A stretch of 8,106 bases of DNA from contig CAMYNZ010000162.1 of assembly GCA_947259865.1 (NCBI GenBank), positions 8,295 to 16,400 on the forward strand, in the 5' to 3' direction. This document shows, piece after piece, positions 1-5,474 of the stretch (the stretch's first letter is position 1; the number at the start of each line of letters is the position of its first letter). A program made the position numbers and the translations under genes. Source of the stretch: an uncultured Desulfobacterales bacterium (GTDB lineage Bacteria; Desulfobacterota; Desulfobacteria; Desulfobacterales; G020354645). The notes under the pieces are model-generated. The model did no database searches. It was not told the origin of the DNA and worked only from the letters and a program-made list of their open reading frames with translations.

Positions 1-651
1 CTTCTTTAAACATCCTGTCATCAGCAGGATTATACTTTTTAGAAAATAATCCGGGTGTAGCACGTTTACATTGTTAAAGCGCTGAAGCGCATAGCGTTTG
101 GCGCCTTTTATGCGTCTGCCGATCTGAGTAATAACGGATTGACTCACCAGCGGTTTTATACAGGTGGTCCTGAATTCATAGTCCGGAGCGGAATCCAGTA
201 TAATTTGTATACTTGAGAGAATTCGACGCGCATTCTGAGATCGGCTGATAACCGGTGAATAGTTTAGAGGATGGGTTTTGATATCCATGGCAATATAATC
301 GACCAGTTTCTCATCCAAAAGTCGCCGGATGACTTGAGGCCGGCTGCCATTGGTATCCAATTTTACCGCGTAACCCATTTTCTTTAACTTGCGGCAGGAT
401 GAAGCAAGATCCTTCTGAACGGTGGGTTCGCCACCCGAGAGAACGACGCCGTCCAAAAACGTTCGACGACGTTTTAAGAAACCATTAATCTGGTTTCCAA
501 TCGTCGTTGGGGAGCCAACCCGACACCCCCGGGCCAGCTGCGGATTGTGGCAATAGGGACAGTCAAAATTGCATCCTGAAAAAAACAGGACGCAACTCAG
601 TTTGCCGGGATAATCGATCAGTGAGGTTTTTTGCAAACCGCCGAGTAACAT
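1..651 (-). CDS. nrdG: Anaerobic ribonucleotide reductase-activating protein NrdG (radical SAM), 3' end outside window
   Basis: This gene reads from an ATG at 651 down to the window edge, 217 codons without a stop. The product is the radical-SAM activase that reductively cleaves S-adenosylmethionine to generate the glycyl radical on NrdD. Seen directly: an N-terminus MLLGGLQKTSLIDYPGK; the CX3CX2C cluster motif in GCNFDCPYCHN; the SAM-contacting SGGEPT; then KLDTNGSRP, AMDIK and ALQRF, all in the order typical of the NrdG subfamily encoded next to nrdD. The Shine-Dalgarno match (ACGGAAT) is weak. It lies 273 bp downstream of the nrdD stop on the same strand, so a shared transcript is likely. 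The last ~15 codons read as a poorly conserved hydrophobic tail (FLKSIILLM); a one-base shift at a T/A run near 36-46 gives a more family-like hydrophilic tail (FSKKYNPADDRMFKE), so a frameshift near the edge is possible. Confidence 0.93.
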   Translation of the reverse strand, partial: MLLGGLQKTSLIDYPGKLSCVLFFSGCNFDCPYCHNPQLARGCRVGSPTTIGNQINGFLKRRRTFLDGVVLSGGEPTVQKDLASSCRKLKKMGYAVKLDTNGSRPQVIRRLLDEKLVDYIAMDIKTHPLNYSPVISRSQNARRILSSIQIILDSAPDYEFRTTCIKPLVSQSVITQIGRRIKGAKRYALQRFNNVNVLHPDYFLKSIILLMTGCLKK

Positions 652-727
652 ATTCCGTAAATTAATTTATTGCGCAGATTGGGGCATAAATAATTTTAAA
701 GTTAATACCATCCAAATTCAGCACAGA

Positions 728-759
728 GCTGTTAAGCTCGCGAGCTGTTGAGCTGTTAA
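728..759 (+). repeat. Degenerate 8-bp tandem array, plus orientation (4 units)
   Basis: Four back-to-back 8-bp units on the plus strand read GCTGTTAA, GCTCGCGA, GCTGTTGA and GCTGTTAA, followed by a half-matching GCCCAGAA. They share the pattern G-C-T-G/C-N-N-R-A. The segment contains a perfect 10-bp palindrome (GCTCGCGAGC, 736-745). It faces a longer array of the same unit type in the opposite orientation at 797-932, so a transcript could fold the two together imperfectly. It lies in the gap between nrdD and nrdG. Function unknown. Confidence 0.8.
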
Positions 760-796
760 GCCCAGAATTTGAAAAAAATTATTTTGGAAGATCGGA

Positions 797-932
797 TCCA
801 GAACTTATCAACTGACGAGCTTATCAGTTCACGAACTCATCCACTTACGAGCCTATCAGCTTACGAGCTCAAGAACTCATGAACTTACAAGCTTAGCAGC
901 TCATGAACTCATCAACTTGCGCGCTTATCGGC
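797..932 (-). repeat. Degenerate 8-bp tandem array, minus orientation (about 17 units)
   Basis: Read on the minus strand from 932 to 797, the sequence divides without a single insertion or deletion into 17 units of exactly 8 bp, for example GTTGATGA, GTTCATGA, GCTGCTAA, GCTTGTAA, GTTCATGA, GCTCGTAA, GTTGATAA. The consensus by eye is G-Y-T-S-R-T-R-A. The first unit (GCCGATAA, 932-925) contains the stop codon of the nrdD C-terminal frame; the outermost units (917-924 and 797-804) match least well. The strict period with drifting sequence suggests an old or constrained array rather than recent slippage. An 8-bp period is not a multiple of three and most units carry a stop triplet, so a coding explanation is unlikely. 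Confidence 0.85.
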
Positions 933-1920
933 TATGAAATAATCCAGCTTGTTCGGGTTGGGGTTTTGGTCGGGCGCCATGCCCGGCGCCACGCTCACTA
1001 TCCGCAAAGGCCCTTTCCTCCGGTTCCTTCCGGCGGTCGTATCCTAAATTGCGGGGTTCATCAGGGCTGTCACTTGTCGCTGTTTGCCCAACCCGAAAAA
1101 GCCTGCGCTGATTGAATTCGGCCTGTTTGCCGTCGTTCCATTGTTCAACCGGTCTCAAATATCCGACGACCCTTGAATAAACCTCGGTCTTGCGATTGCA
1201 ATGGCTGCAGGTTTCCTGCTCGCCACGCAGGTAGCCATGCTGGGGACAGACACTAAAGGTGGGCGTGAGCGTAAAATAGGGAAGCCGGTAACTGCCGGCT
1301 ATCTTTCGTATGACCCTTTTTATGGTTTCAATATCACTGACTTGCTCACCGAGGAATATATGCAGTACGGTCCCACCGGTATATTTACACTGCAGTTCAT
1401 CCTGAAGCGCCAGGGTTTCAAAGATATCATCGGAATAGTTAACCGGCAACTGGGTGGAGTTGGTGTAAAACGGGGCAGCACCGTTTCGGTAGTCATTCTC
1501 GTTAGCGCACAAAATCTCTGGATATAATTTTTTGTCAATCAGGGCCAGACGATAGGAGGTACCTTCGGCCGGGGTGGCCTCCAGATTGAACATGTCTCCT
1601 GTGTCTTCCTGTACTTGCGAGATAATACCCCGAATATAATCCATAACCTTGAGCGAAAAGTTCTGTCCGGTTTCGCTGGCAATATTCTCACCCAGAAAAT
1701 TCATACAGGCCTCGTTCATGCCAATAATCCCAATGGTCGAAAAGTGGTTTTTCCAAAATACGCCGGAGGCAGCCCGAATTTCTCTTAAATAAAATTTTGA
1801 ATAGGGATAAAGATTATGATCCGTGTATTTTTCAAGGACCTTGCGCTTTATGGACAAACTTTCCACAGCCAGATGGATCCTTTCCCTTAGAATGGCAAAA
1901 AAATCGCTCTCATTCCAGTC
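925..1920 (-). CDS. nrdD: Class III ribonucleotide reductase NrdD, C-terminal fragment (frame-disrupted)
   Basis: This frame is open from 1920 (the first upstream stop is at 1921-1923) to the TAA at 925 and carries the C-terminal half of NrdD. Family-like sequence begins at ESDFFAILRERI (from 1911) and continues through SIKRKVLE, LYPYSKFYL, GTVLHIFLGE, the zinc-site residues CPQHG and CSHC, and the glycyl-radical motif SRVVGYLRP followed by WNDGK. The radical-bearing glycine is therefore present. Zinc ligands appear to be CX2H plus CX2C rather than two CX2C pairs. There is no convincing start or ribosome-binding site; the GTG at 1866 falls inside a conserved helix, so this is the tail of a broken gene rather than an independent gene. 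Beyond QRRLF a ~50-residue tail rich in Pro, Gly, Arg and Glu runs into the repeat array and does not look like normal NrdD. Confidence 0.9.
   Translation of the reverse strand, partial: DWNESDFFAILRERIHLAVESLSIKRKVLEKYTDHNLYPYSKFYLREIRAASGVFWKNHFSTIGIIGMNEACMNFLGENIASETGQNFSLKVMDYIRGIISQVQEDTGDMFNLEATPAEGTSYRLALIDKKLYPEILCANENDYRNGAAPFYTNSTQLPVNYSDDIFETLALQDELQCKYTGGTVLHIFLGEQVSDIETIKRVIRKIAGSYRLPYFTLTPTFSVCPQHGYLRGEQETCSHCNRKTEVYSRVVGYLRPVEQWNDGKQAEFNQRRLFRVGQTATSDSPDEPRNLGYDRRKEPEERAFADSERGAGHGARPKPQPEQAGLFHSR
973..990 (-). repeat. GC-rich hairpin near the 3' end of the nrdD frame
   Basis: GGCGCC at 973-978 and again at 985-990 are each self-complementary and can pair as a 6-bp stem around ATGCCC. 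No T-run follows on either strand, so it does not look like a simple intrinsic terminator. It lies within the atypical C-terminal tail of the nrdD frame, which fits the idea that this stretch was originally untranslated 3' sequence. Confidence 0.45.
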
Positions 1921-3064
1921 TCAGGCGACAACACATAGATCTGGCATCTTCGGGGGTCATGTCTGAATTTACAAAATTAGAAAAATAAGGAGTGCCGTAT
2001 TTGCCGGTCATTTTCCAGATCAAATCCAGGTTAGCATTATCCCAGTCAAAATCGGCCGTAATGTTGTAAGTGGGAATTGGAAACGTAAAAACTCGGCCCT
2101 TGGCATCACCTTCCATCATAACTTCAGCAAAGGCCCTGTTAATCATGTCCATTTCTCCCTGGAAATCACGGTAGGTTTCTTCATGTTCGACGCCACCGAT
2201 GATGACCGGGTGGTCCTTTAAAATGGCCGGTACATAGAGATCGAGGGTGATATTGGTAAACGGTGTTTGGAAACCGACGCGGGTGGGAATATTGATGTTG
2301 AAAACAAATTCCTGCAGGGTCTGCTTGACCTCATCATAGCCCAACCGGTCGCAGCGAACAAACGGGGCCAGCAGGGTGTCAAAATTGGAAATGGCCTGGG
2401 CACCGGCTGCCTCCCCTTGAAGTGTGTAGAAAAAATTTACAATCTGACCCAGAGCCGATCTAAAATGCTTCGGGGCTGCACTCTCCACCTTGCCCTCAAC
2501 CCCTTTAAATCCATTTTTTAGAAGATCTTTCAGATCCCAGCCGACACAGTAAACCGAAAGAAGGCTCAGGTCATGAATGTGTATGTCCCCTTTTTTATGG
2601 ACGTCTCTGATCTCGGGCGGATAAATGCGGTTCAACCAATATTCCGCCGTAACATCAGAAGAAATGTAATTGTTGAGACCCTGGAGGGAATAGCTCATGT
2701 TGCTATTTTCTTTGACTTTCCAGTCCAGTTTCCCGATGTAATGTTCCACCAGGTTGATACTGGCCTTGGTCTCTATATTTCTGATCTGGGCATGCTGCTC
2801 ACGATACAAAATGTACGCTTTGGCGGATTTATGGAATGGAGAATCAAGAAGCACCCGTTCAACGATATCTTGGATGTCCTCCACACCGGGGACCGGGCTG
2901 AGACGTATCTCATGCGCCAGGGTGAGCACCCGCAGGGTCAGCTTTCTGGCTTCGCGCTCTCCGAATTCTCCGGTGGCTTTTCCGGCCTTGTGAATGGCCG
3001 CGGTAATCTTGGATGAATCAAACTCAACAACTCTATCGCCTCGTTTTTTTATTTTTTCAAACAC
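1910..3064 (-). CDS. nrdD: Class III (anaerobic) ribonucleoside-triphosphate reductase NrdD, N-terminal part, truncated by frameshift
   Basis: The product reduces ribonucleoside triphosphates to deoxyribonucleotides under anoxia, using a glycyl radical installed by NrdG. An ATP-cone allosteric domain occupies residues ~1-95 (VVEFDSSKITAAIHKAG through YILYREQHAQIR), followed by the start of the catalytic ten-stranded barrel with GDIHIHDL, GFQTPFTN, FPIPTYNIT and GTPYFSNF. The reading ends at SMCCRLRLE then stop; the thiyl-radical cysteine of the family lies in this CC motif (residues 378-379). In intact relatives about 35-40 more residues follow (an NREL...GGG.FG-type segment and the finger loop) before the sequence resumes; here they are absent and the frame changes. 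The start is GTG at 3064, preceded by AGAGGT at good spacing. It is preceded by an NrdR-type operator region, and nrdG lies downstream. Confidence 0.95.
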   Translation of the reverse strand: MFEKIKKRGDRVVEFDSSKITAAIHKAGKATGEFGEREARKLTLRVLTLAHEIRLSPVPGVEDIQDIVERVLLDSPFHKSAKAYILYREQHAQIRNIETKASINLVEHYIGKLDWKVKENSNMSYSLQGLNNYISSDVTAEYWLNRIYPPEIRDVHKKGDIHIHDLSLLSVYCVGWDLKDLLKNGFKGVEGKVESAAPKHFRSALGQIVNFFYTLQGEAAGAQAISNFDTLLAPFVRCDRLGYDEVKQTLQEFVFNINIPTRVGFQTPFTNITLDLYVPAILKDHPVIIGGVEHEETYRDFQGEMDMINRAFAEVMMEGDAKGRVFTFPIPTYNITADFDWDNANLDLIWKMTGKYGTPYFSNFVNSDMTPEDARSMCCRLRLE

Positions 3065-3100
3065 CGTGCAACCTCTATCGTTTCATTTTAATTTATCGGC

Positions 3101-3125
3101 AAAAAAAATAGCCCTCGCTTAGGGC
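3101..3125 (-). terminator. Leader hairpin plus T-run upstream of nrdD (possible attenuator)
   Basis: On the minus strand, GCCCT (3125-3121) and AGGGC (3115-3111) form a 5-bp GC-rich stem with an AAGCG loop, followed directly by TATTTTTTTT (3110-3101). This has the shape of a Rho-independent terminator, but it sits ~37 nt upstream of the nrdD start codon and ~60 nt downstream of the predicted transcription start. It could attenuate nrdD transcription. The stem is short, so termination may be weak. Confidence 0.45.
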
Positions 3126-3165
3126 GGCTGAAAGGTAATATGTTATCGTAGTGCTGTTTTGAAAG

Positions 3166-3184
3166 TTACCGTAAATAACGGTAA
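3166..3184. promoter_or_regulatory. Perfect inverted repeat at the predicted nrdD transcription start
   Basis: TTACCGT (3166-3172) and ACGGTAA (3178-3184) form a perfect 7-bp inverted repeat separated by five A/T bases. With the -10 element at 3190-3195, transcription would begin near 3183, so the repeat covers the start site and first ~17 transcribed bases. It could be an operator for an additional regulator or a 5' mRNA hairpin. It does not match an FNR or NrdR site, and no factor is assigned. Confidence 0.45.
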
Positions 3185-3189
3185 ATAAT

Positions 3190-3219
3190 TTACTATCACA
3201 ACATATTGTTGTTTGTCAA
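3190..3219 (-). promoter_or_regulatory. Predicted sigma-70 promoter of nrdD
   Basis: On the minus strand a perfect -35 hexamer TTGACA (3219-3214) is followed after 18 bp by a weak -10 candidate TAGTAA (3195-3190). One NrdR-like box fills the spacer between the two hexamers, the position expected for direct repression. The predicted 5' leader is ~120 nt long. Confidence 0.5.
3196..3211. promoter_or_regulatory. NrdR box 1 (between -35 and -10 of nrdD)
   Basis: TCACAACATATTGTTG matches the NrdR-box consensus acaCwAtATaTwGtgt at the core positions C, A, AT-A-T, W and G, and is nearly palindromic. NrdR is the ATP-cone repressor of bacterial ribonucleotide reductase genes and binds pairs of such boxes. 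This box lies 31 bp, about three helical turns, from the second box at 3227-3242, the usual spacing for NrdR pairs. Confidence 0.7.
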
Positions 3220-3226
3220 TAAAATC

Positions 3227-3242
3227 TTACGATATATAGTGG
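3227..3242. promoter_or_regulatory. NrdR box 2 (upstream of the nrdD -35)
   Basis: TTACGATATATAGTGG agrees with the NrdR-box consensus at about 12 of 16 positions, including the central ATATAT. It lies just upstream of the -35 hexamer. Together with the box at 3196-3211 it forms a tandem operator with 31-bp start-to-start spacing. A perfect 12-bp palindrome, TTTTGTACAAAA (3250-3261), follows 7 bp further upstream of nrdD. Confidence 0.65.
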
Positions 3243-3345
3243 TTAATGATTTTGTACAAAACTCTAGCGGAGGCGGACGAACCCCACCACCAGAAGTGAA
3301 AAGGGATACCGGCTACAAACCGTCGATAGTTGGCGGGGGTTGAAT

Positions 3346-4284
3346 TTAATGACGTTGGTTCCGGGGCGGTGTCACCCAAATATAGTCGGCATATGACAGC
3401 TCTGCCTGGCCGCCGGCCGATGCCAGATAAACAGTTTTAAAGGCTGCTTTTGTGCGGGTGTGGGCCCTGTCCGGGATACCGAATTTATGGATGATGTGAC
3501 CGTTTCCGGCCAATACAATCATACCATCGCGGCCAAGATGGTCGGCAATGGTTTCGGCCATAGCCTCTTCCCAGACACACTGAACCAGATAAAAATAATC
3601 GAAGCTCGGAAAACGTTCTTTGCTCATGGCCTGGTGTTGTCTGAATTGGGGCTCGATGTACGATCTGTGAGCCTGGTTTGAGGTGTCGATGTTTCGGGGC
3701 AGATGCTTTTTCTCATCGTCGGAAAGATTTTCAACCCCCCCGACACGGATCTTGGGCGGAATATGAAACGGAATGTTCAAGCCCAGGACCTTTATTTTAT
3801 TTTCCTTTATAAATGAAAAGATTTTCTGATATAATTCAAAATTAAAGCGCCAATTGGCATACCAGTGGACTTTTTCCAAAAACGTTTGCTGGTCCAGCTC
3901 ACCTTCAGACCACCGGTCCAGTACCGGTTGATAGGTATGATCGACCATCTCCAGGCCGATGGCAACATGCGGCCGCGCTTTGTGTATGGCTTTAATAATT
4001 TTAACCTGGATTTCGTGGTGGCTCGGATCCGTATGCATTTCTCCAATATAAATAACCGCTACCCCGGACAAATCGTTCATAAGCTCATCAAACGAGACTG
4101 GCTGTCGGGTTGAGGCGGAAATAATTGTCCCCTCAGTAAAGGATTTTGATAGATCTTGTAGTAACAGTTTTCGGGGCGCCACGGTACATCCGCTAAGTAG
4201 CGTGCAGAATAAAATGCAGTAGAAGAATTTCCGTATCACGGTTGAATTTAAATCGATACTATCTGGTTTGCCAGCATTTGCCAT
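3346..4284 (-). CDS. ChaN-like haem-binding lipoprotein
   Basis: A ChaN/DUF399-family protein; characterised members are haem-binding lipoproteins linked to iron uptake and share the EreA/ChaN fold. Motifs seen: IYIGEMHTDPSHHEIQ, IGLEMVDHTYQPVLDRW, WYANWRFNFELYQKI, VLGLNIP, VWEEAMAETIADHL and VLAGNGHIIHKFGIP. The N-terminus has a lipoprotein signal (VIRKFFYCILFCTLLSGC) with the lipobox cysteine at residue 33 counted from the ATG at 4284, so the mature protein is probably membrane-anchored. The start is uncertain. A TTG at 4332 opens the frame but lies at the predicted transcription start; ATG 4284 is chosen; GTG 4239 would give a compact 18-residue signal peptide. None has a good Shine-Dalgarno. 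The gene appears monocistronic and no haem transporter is nearby, so a haem role is by family only. Confidence 0.85.
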   Translation of the reverse strand: MANAGKPDSIDLNSTVIRKFFYCILFCTLLSGCTVAPRKLLLQDLSKSFTEGTIISASTRQPVSFDELMNDLSGVAVIYIGEMHTDPSHHEIQVKIIKAIHKARPHVAIGLEMVDHTYQPVLDRWSEGELDQQTFLEKVHWYANWRFNFELYQKIFSFIKENKIKVLGLNIPFHIPPKIRVGGVENLSDDEKKHLPRNIDTSNQAHRSYIEPQFRQHQAMSKERFPSFDYFYLVQCVWEEAMAETIADHLGRDGMIVLAGNGHIIHKFGIPDRAHTRTKAAFKTVYLASAGGQAELSYADYIWVTPPRNQRH

Positions 4285-4340
4285 CACTTTATTTAGAGTC
4301 CTACAAACCGGTGGCTTTGCACCCGGTTTCAAGTTCAGCG

Positions 4341-4349
4341 ATTATAGCA
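4341..4349 (-). promoter_or_regulatory. Extended -10 promoter of the ChaN-like gene
   Basis: On the minus strand TGCTATAAT is a perfect extended -10 element (TGnTATAAT). No good -35 hexamer lies 16-18 bp upstream, which is tolerated for extended -10 promoters. Transcription would begin near 4334, so the frame-opening TTG at 4332 is an unlikely translation start and the ATG at 4284 or GTG at 4239 is favoured. Confidence 0.6.
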
Positions 4350-4377
4350 CAGACGTGTTTTTTTCTTTCTCCGCGTG

Positions 4378-4461
4378 TGGCGGGCTTGTCCGCCAACGAA
4401 CTCTGGCGGGCTTGTCCGCCAACGAACTCTGGCGGGCTTGTCCGCCAACGCGCTTTGGCGG
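4378..4461. repeat. Tandem 26-bp hairpin-forming repeat (3 copies plus partial)
   Basis: Three head-to-tail copies of a 26-bp unit (TGGCGGGCTTGTCCGCCAAC followed by GAACTC) lie at 4378-4403, 4404-4429 and 4430-4455. The first two are identical, the third ends CGCGCTT-like, and a partial TGGCGG follows. Each unit contains the stem GGCGG/CCGCC; alternative stems form across unit borders, e.g. CCGCCAA/TTGGCGG at 4442-4461. There are no spacers, so this is not CRISPR. It resembles REP-like intergenic palindromes and lies between the divergent ChaN-like and small membrane-protein genes. A further palindrome, CGTGCCGGGCACG, follows at 4481-4493. Confidence 0.85.
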
Positions 4462-4539
4462 ATAAAGACAAACGCCATCCCGTGCCGGGCACGCTATGGA
4501 CATTGACTTTTTAAAGCATTTGAGGAATAAAAGTGTATC

Positions 4540-4809
4540 ATGCGTTATGACCAGAAGCCGATTTACAGAAAATTAATTGTACCCTGGTATGACTCTGAAA
4601 CTGTGTGTGTCATCGTAATTGTATTCATGCTGCTGGTATTCTTTTTTTCCCTGGCAGGCGTCTCAGTCGCATCCGAAAAAGTTGAACACCACCCCCACCT
4701 TTGGCTGCCCATTATCCTTATCCTGCTGAGCTGCGCTGTGATCATATCCACCGTCATACGCATGGTAAAGCGTTACAGGTATCGGCATTCTAAAGGTCTA
4801 AATTTCTAA
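4540..4809 (+). CDS. Small two-helix membrane protein of unknown function
   Basis: An 89-residue protein, the only convincing plus-strand gene in the window. It has a short cationic N-terminus with KLIVPWYDSE, a first hydrophobic helix at ~residues 20-44, a polar loop rich in His (KVEHHPHLW), a second helix at ~55-75, and a basic tail (RMVKRYRYRHSKG). This composition, with positive charge flanking the helices, looks like a genuine inner-membrane protein rather than a shadow frame. GAGGA at 4522-4526 is 13 nt from the ATG, rather far for a ribosome-binding site. A TTGACT at 4503-4508 with an AATAAA 17 bp later is a weak promoter candidate. It is divergent from the ChaN-like gene. Function not recognised. 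Confidence 0.65.
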   Translation: MRYDQKPIYRKLIVPWYDSETVCVIVIVFMLLVFFFSLAGVSVASEKVEHHPHLWLPIILILLSCAVIISTVIRMVKRYRYRHSKGLNF

Positions 4810-4886
4810 ACAAGCCCCACCCCGGTTGCCCGCCTTTGAGCGGAGATGATCCCTATAATTTTTATCCCCAGCATGACAGTAGCCAC

Positions 4887-4926
4887 ACCGGTCAGCATGG
4901 AAATTTAAAAAAATCTTTTGACCGGT
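4887..4926. repeat. Inverted repeat with 8-bp arms downstream of the MauE/DoxX-like gene
   Basis: ACCGGTCA (4887-4894) and TGACCGGT (4919-4926) are perfect inverted repeats separated by 24 bp that include an A/T run. A second hairpin, ATCCTG/CAGGAT around TCACT (4947-4963), lies 10 bp beyond the stop codon of the minus-strand operon. Neither has a classic stem plus T-tail, but together they mark the convergent 3' ends of the small plus-strand gene and the AOR operon and may help termination. Confidence 0.4.
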
Positions 4927-4973
4927 TGAACCTATACCGCTCTGTAATCCTGTCACTCAGGATGCACGCAATT

Positions 4974-5450
4974 TCAGACCGCCGGCTGAAATTTTTGGGC
5001 AGCATAATCTGTTTTTAACCGATAATAGAGAATCCACACACCGATGGCCAGCAGCGAAAGATCCCTTGCGATCGTCAAGGCAGTTATTTTCTCGCCAGGA
5101 TCGGAAACTGAAAAACAGCCACAGGCGACATCGACGCCGCGGTAGATGTTAAACAATAGGGCTAAAATAAATATGATCATCAAAAAATCAACAATGAAGA
5201 CGCTGCCTTTGACAAAATAACCGGAGAGCAAACAAATACCGCAAACGGCTTCAACCCAGGGCAACAGTATCGCCGCCGGATTTACCATTTGCTGGGGCAG
5301 TATCTGGTAACTCTGGATAATACCGGCAAAGTTATTGGGCGCCATAATTTTAGACCAGCTGGCCCAGATAAAAACAGCACCGAGCAACATCCGGAGTATT
5401 ATATAAAAGCTTCTCTCATAGGAAGCGAAAAAACCGCTTTGTCCCACCAC
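4974..5450 (-). CDS. MauE/DoxX-like four-helix membrane protein
   Basis: A 158-residue integral membrane protein with about four hydrophobic helices (residues ~13-30, 55-78, 82-103, 124-143). The RMLLGAVFIWASWSKI start and the VDVACGCFSVSD segment, with Cys110 and Cys112 as a CXC pair, are characteristic of the MauE/DoxX-like superfamily, whose members are linked to disulfide or thiol redox chemistry and quinone-coupled systems. Two adjacent GTG codons (5450, 5447) can start it; GGAGGT lies 2 bp from the first and 5 bp from the second, so 5447 is slightly better placed. It follows the MoaD-like gene by 24 bp, so it is almost certainly in the AOR operon. Whether the CXC pair passes electrons to or from AOR chemistry is inference. 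Confidence 0.8.
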   Translation of the reverse strand: MVGQSGFFASYERSFYIILRMLLGAVFIWASWSKIMAPNNFAGIIQSYQILPQQMVNPAAILLPWVEAVCGICLLSGYFVKGSVFIVDFLMIIFILALLFNIYRGVDVACGCFSVSDPGEKITALTIARDLSLLAIGVWILYYRLKTDYAAQKFQPAV

Positions 5451-5474
5451 GGACCTCCGTGTAATTCGCTAAAA

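Noticed and set aside
1201..1527. Plus-strand 108-residue open frame
   Set aside because: It lies entirely antisense to the conserved NrdD C-terminal frame, which explains the sequence.
2573..3016. Plus-strand 147-residue open frame
   Set aside because: It is antisense to the well-conserved NrdD N-terminal part.
3069..3080. Three-codon upstream frame (M-K-R-stop) in the nrdD leader
   Set aside because: It overlaps the nrdD Shine-Dalgarno but is too short and lacks its own ribosome-binding site, so chance is the simplest explanation.
4378..4461. CRISPR array
   Set aside because: The 26-bp units are directly contiguous with no unique spacers and no cas genes nearby.
4836..5018. Plus-strand 60-residue open frame
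   Set aside because: It starts at a TTG without a good ribosome-binding site, overlaps the end of the MauE/DoxX-like gene, and has no recognisable protein character.
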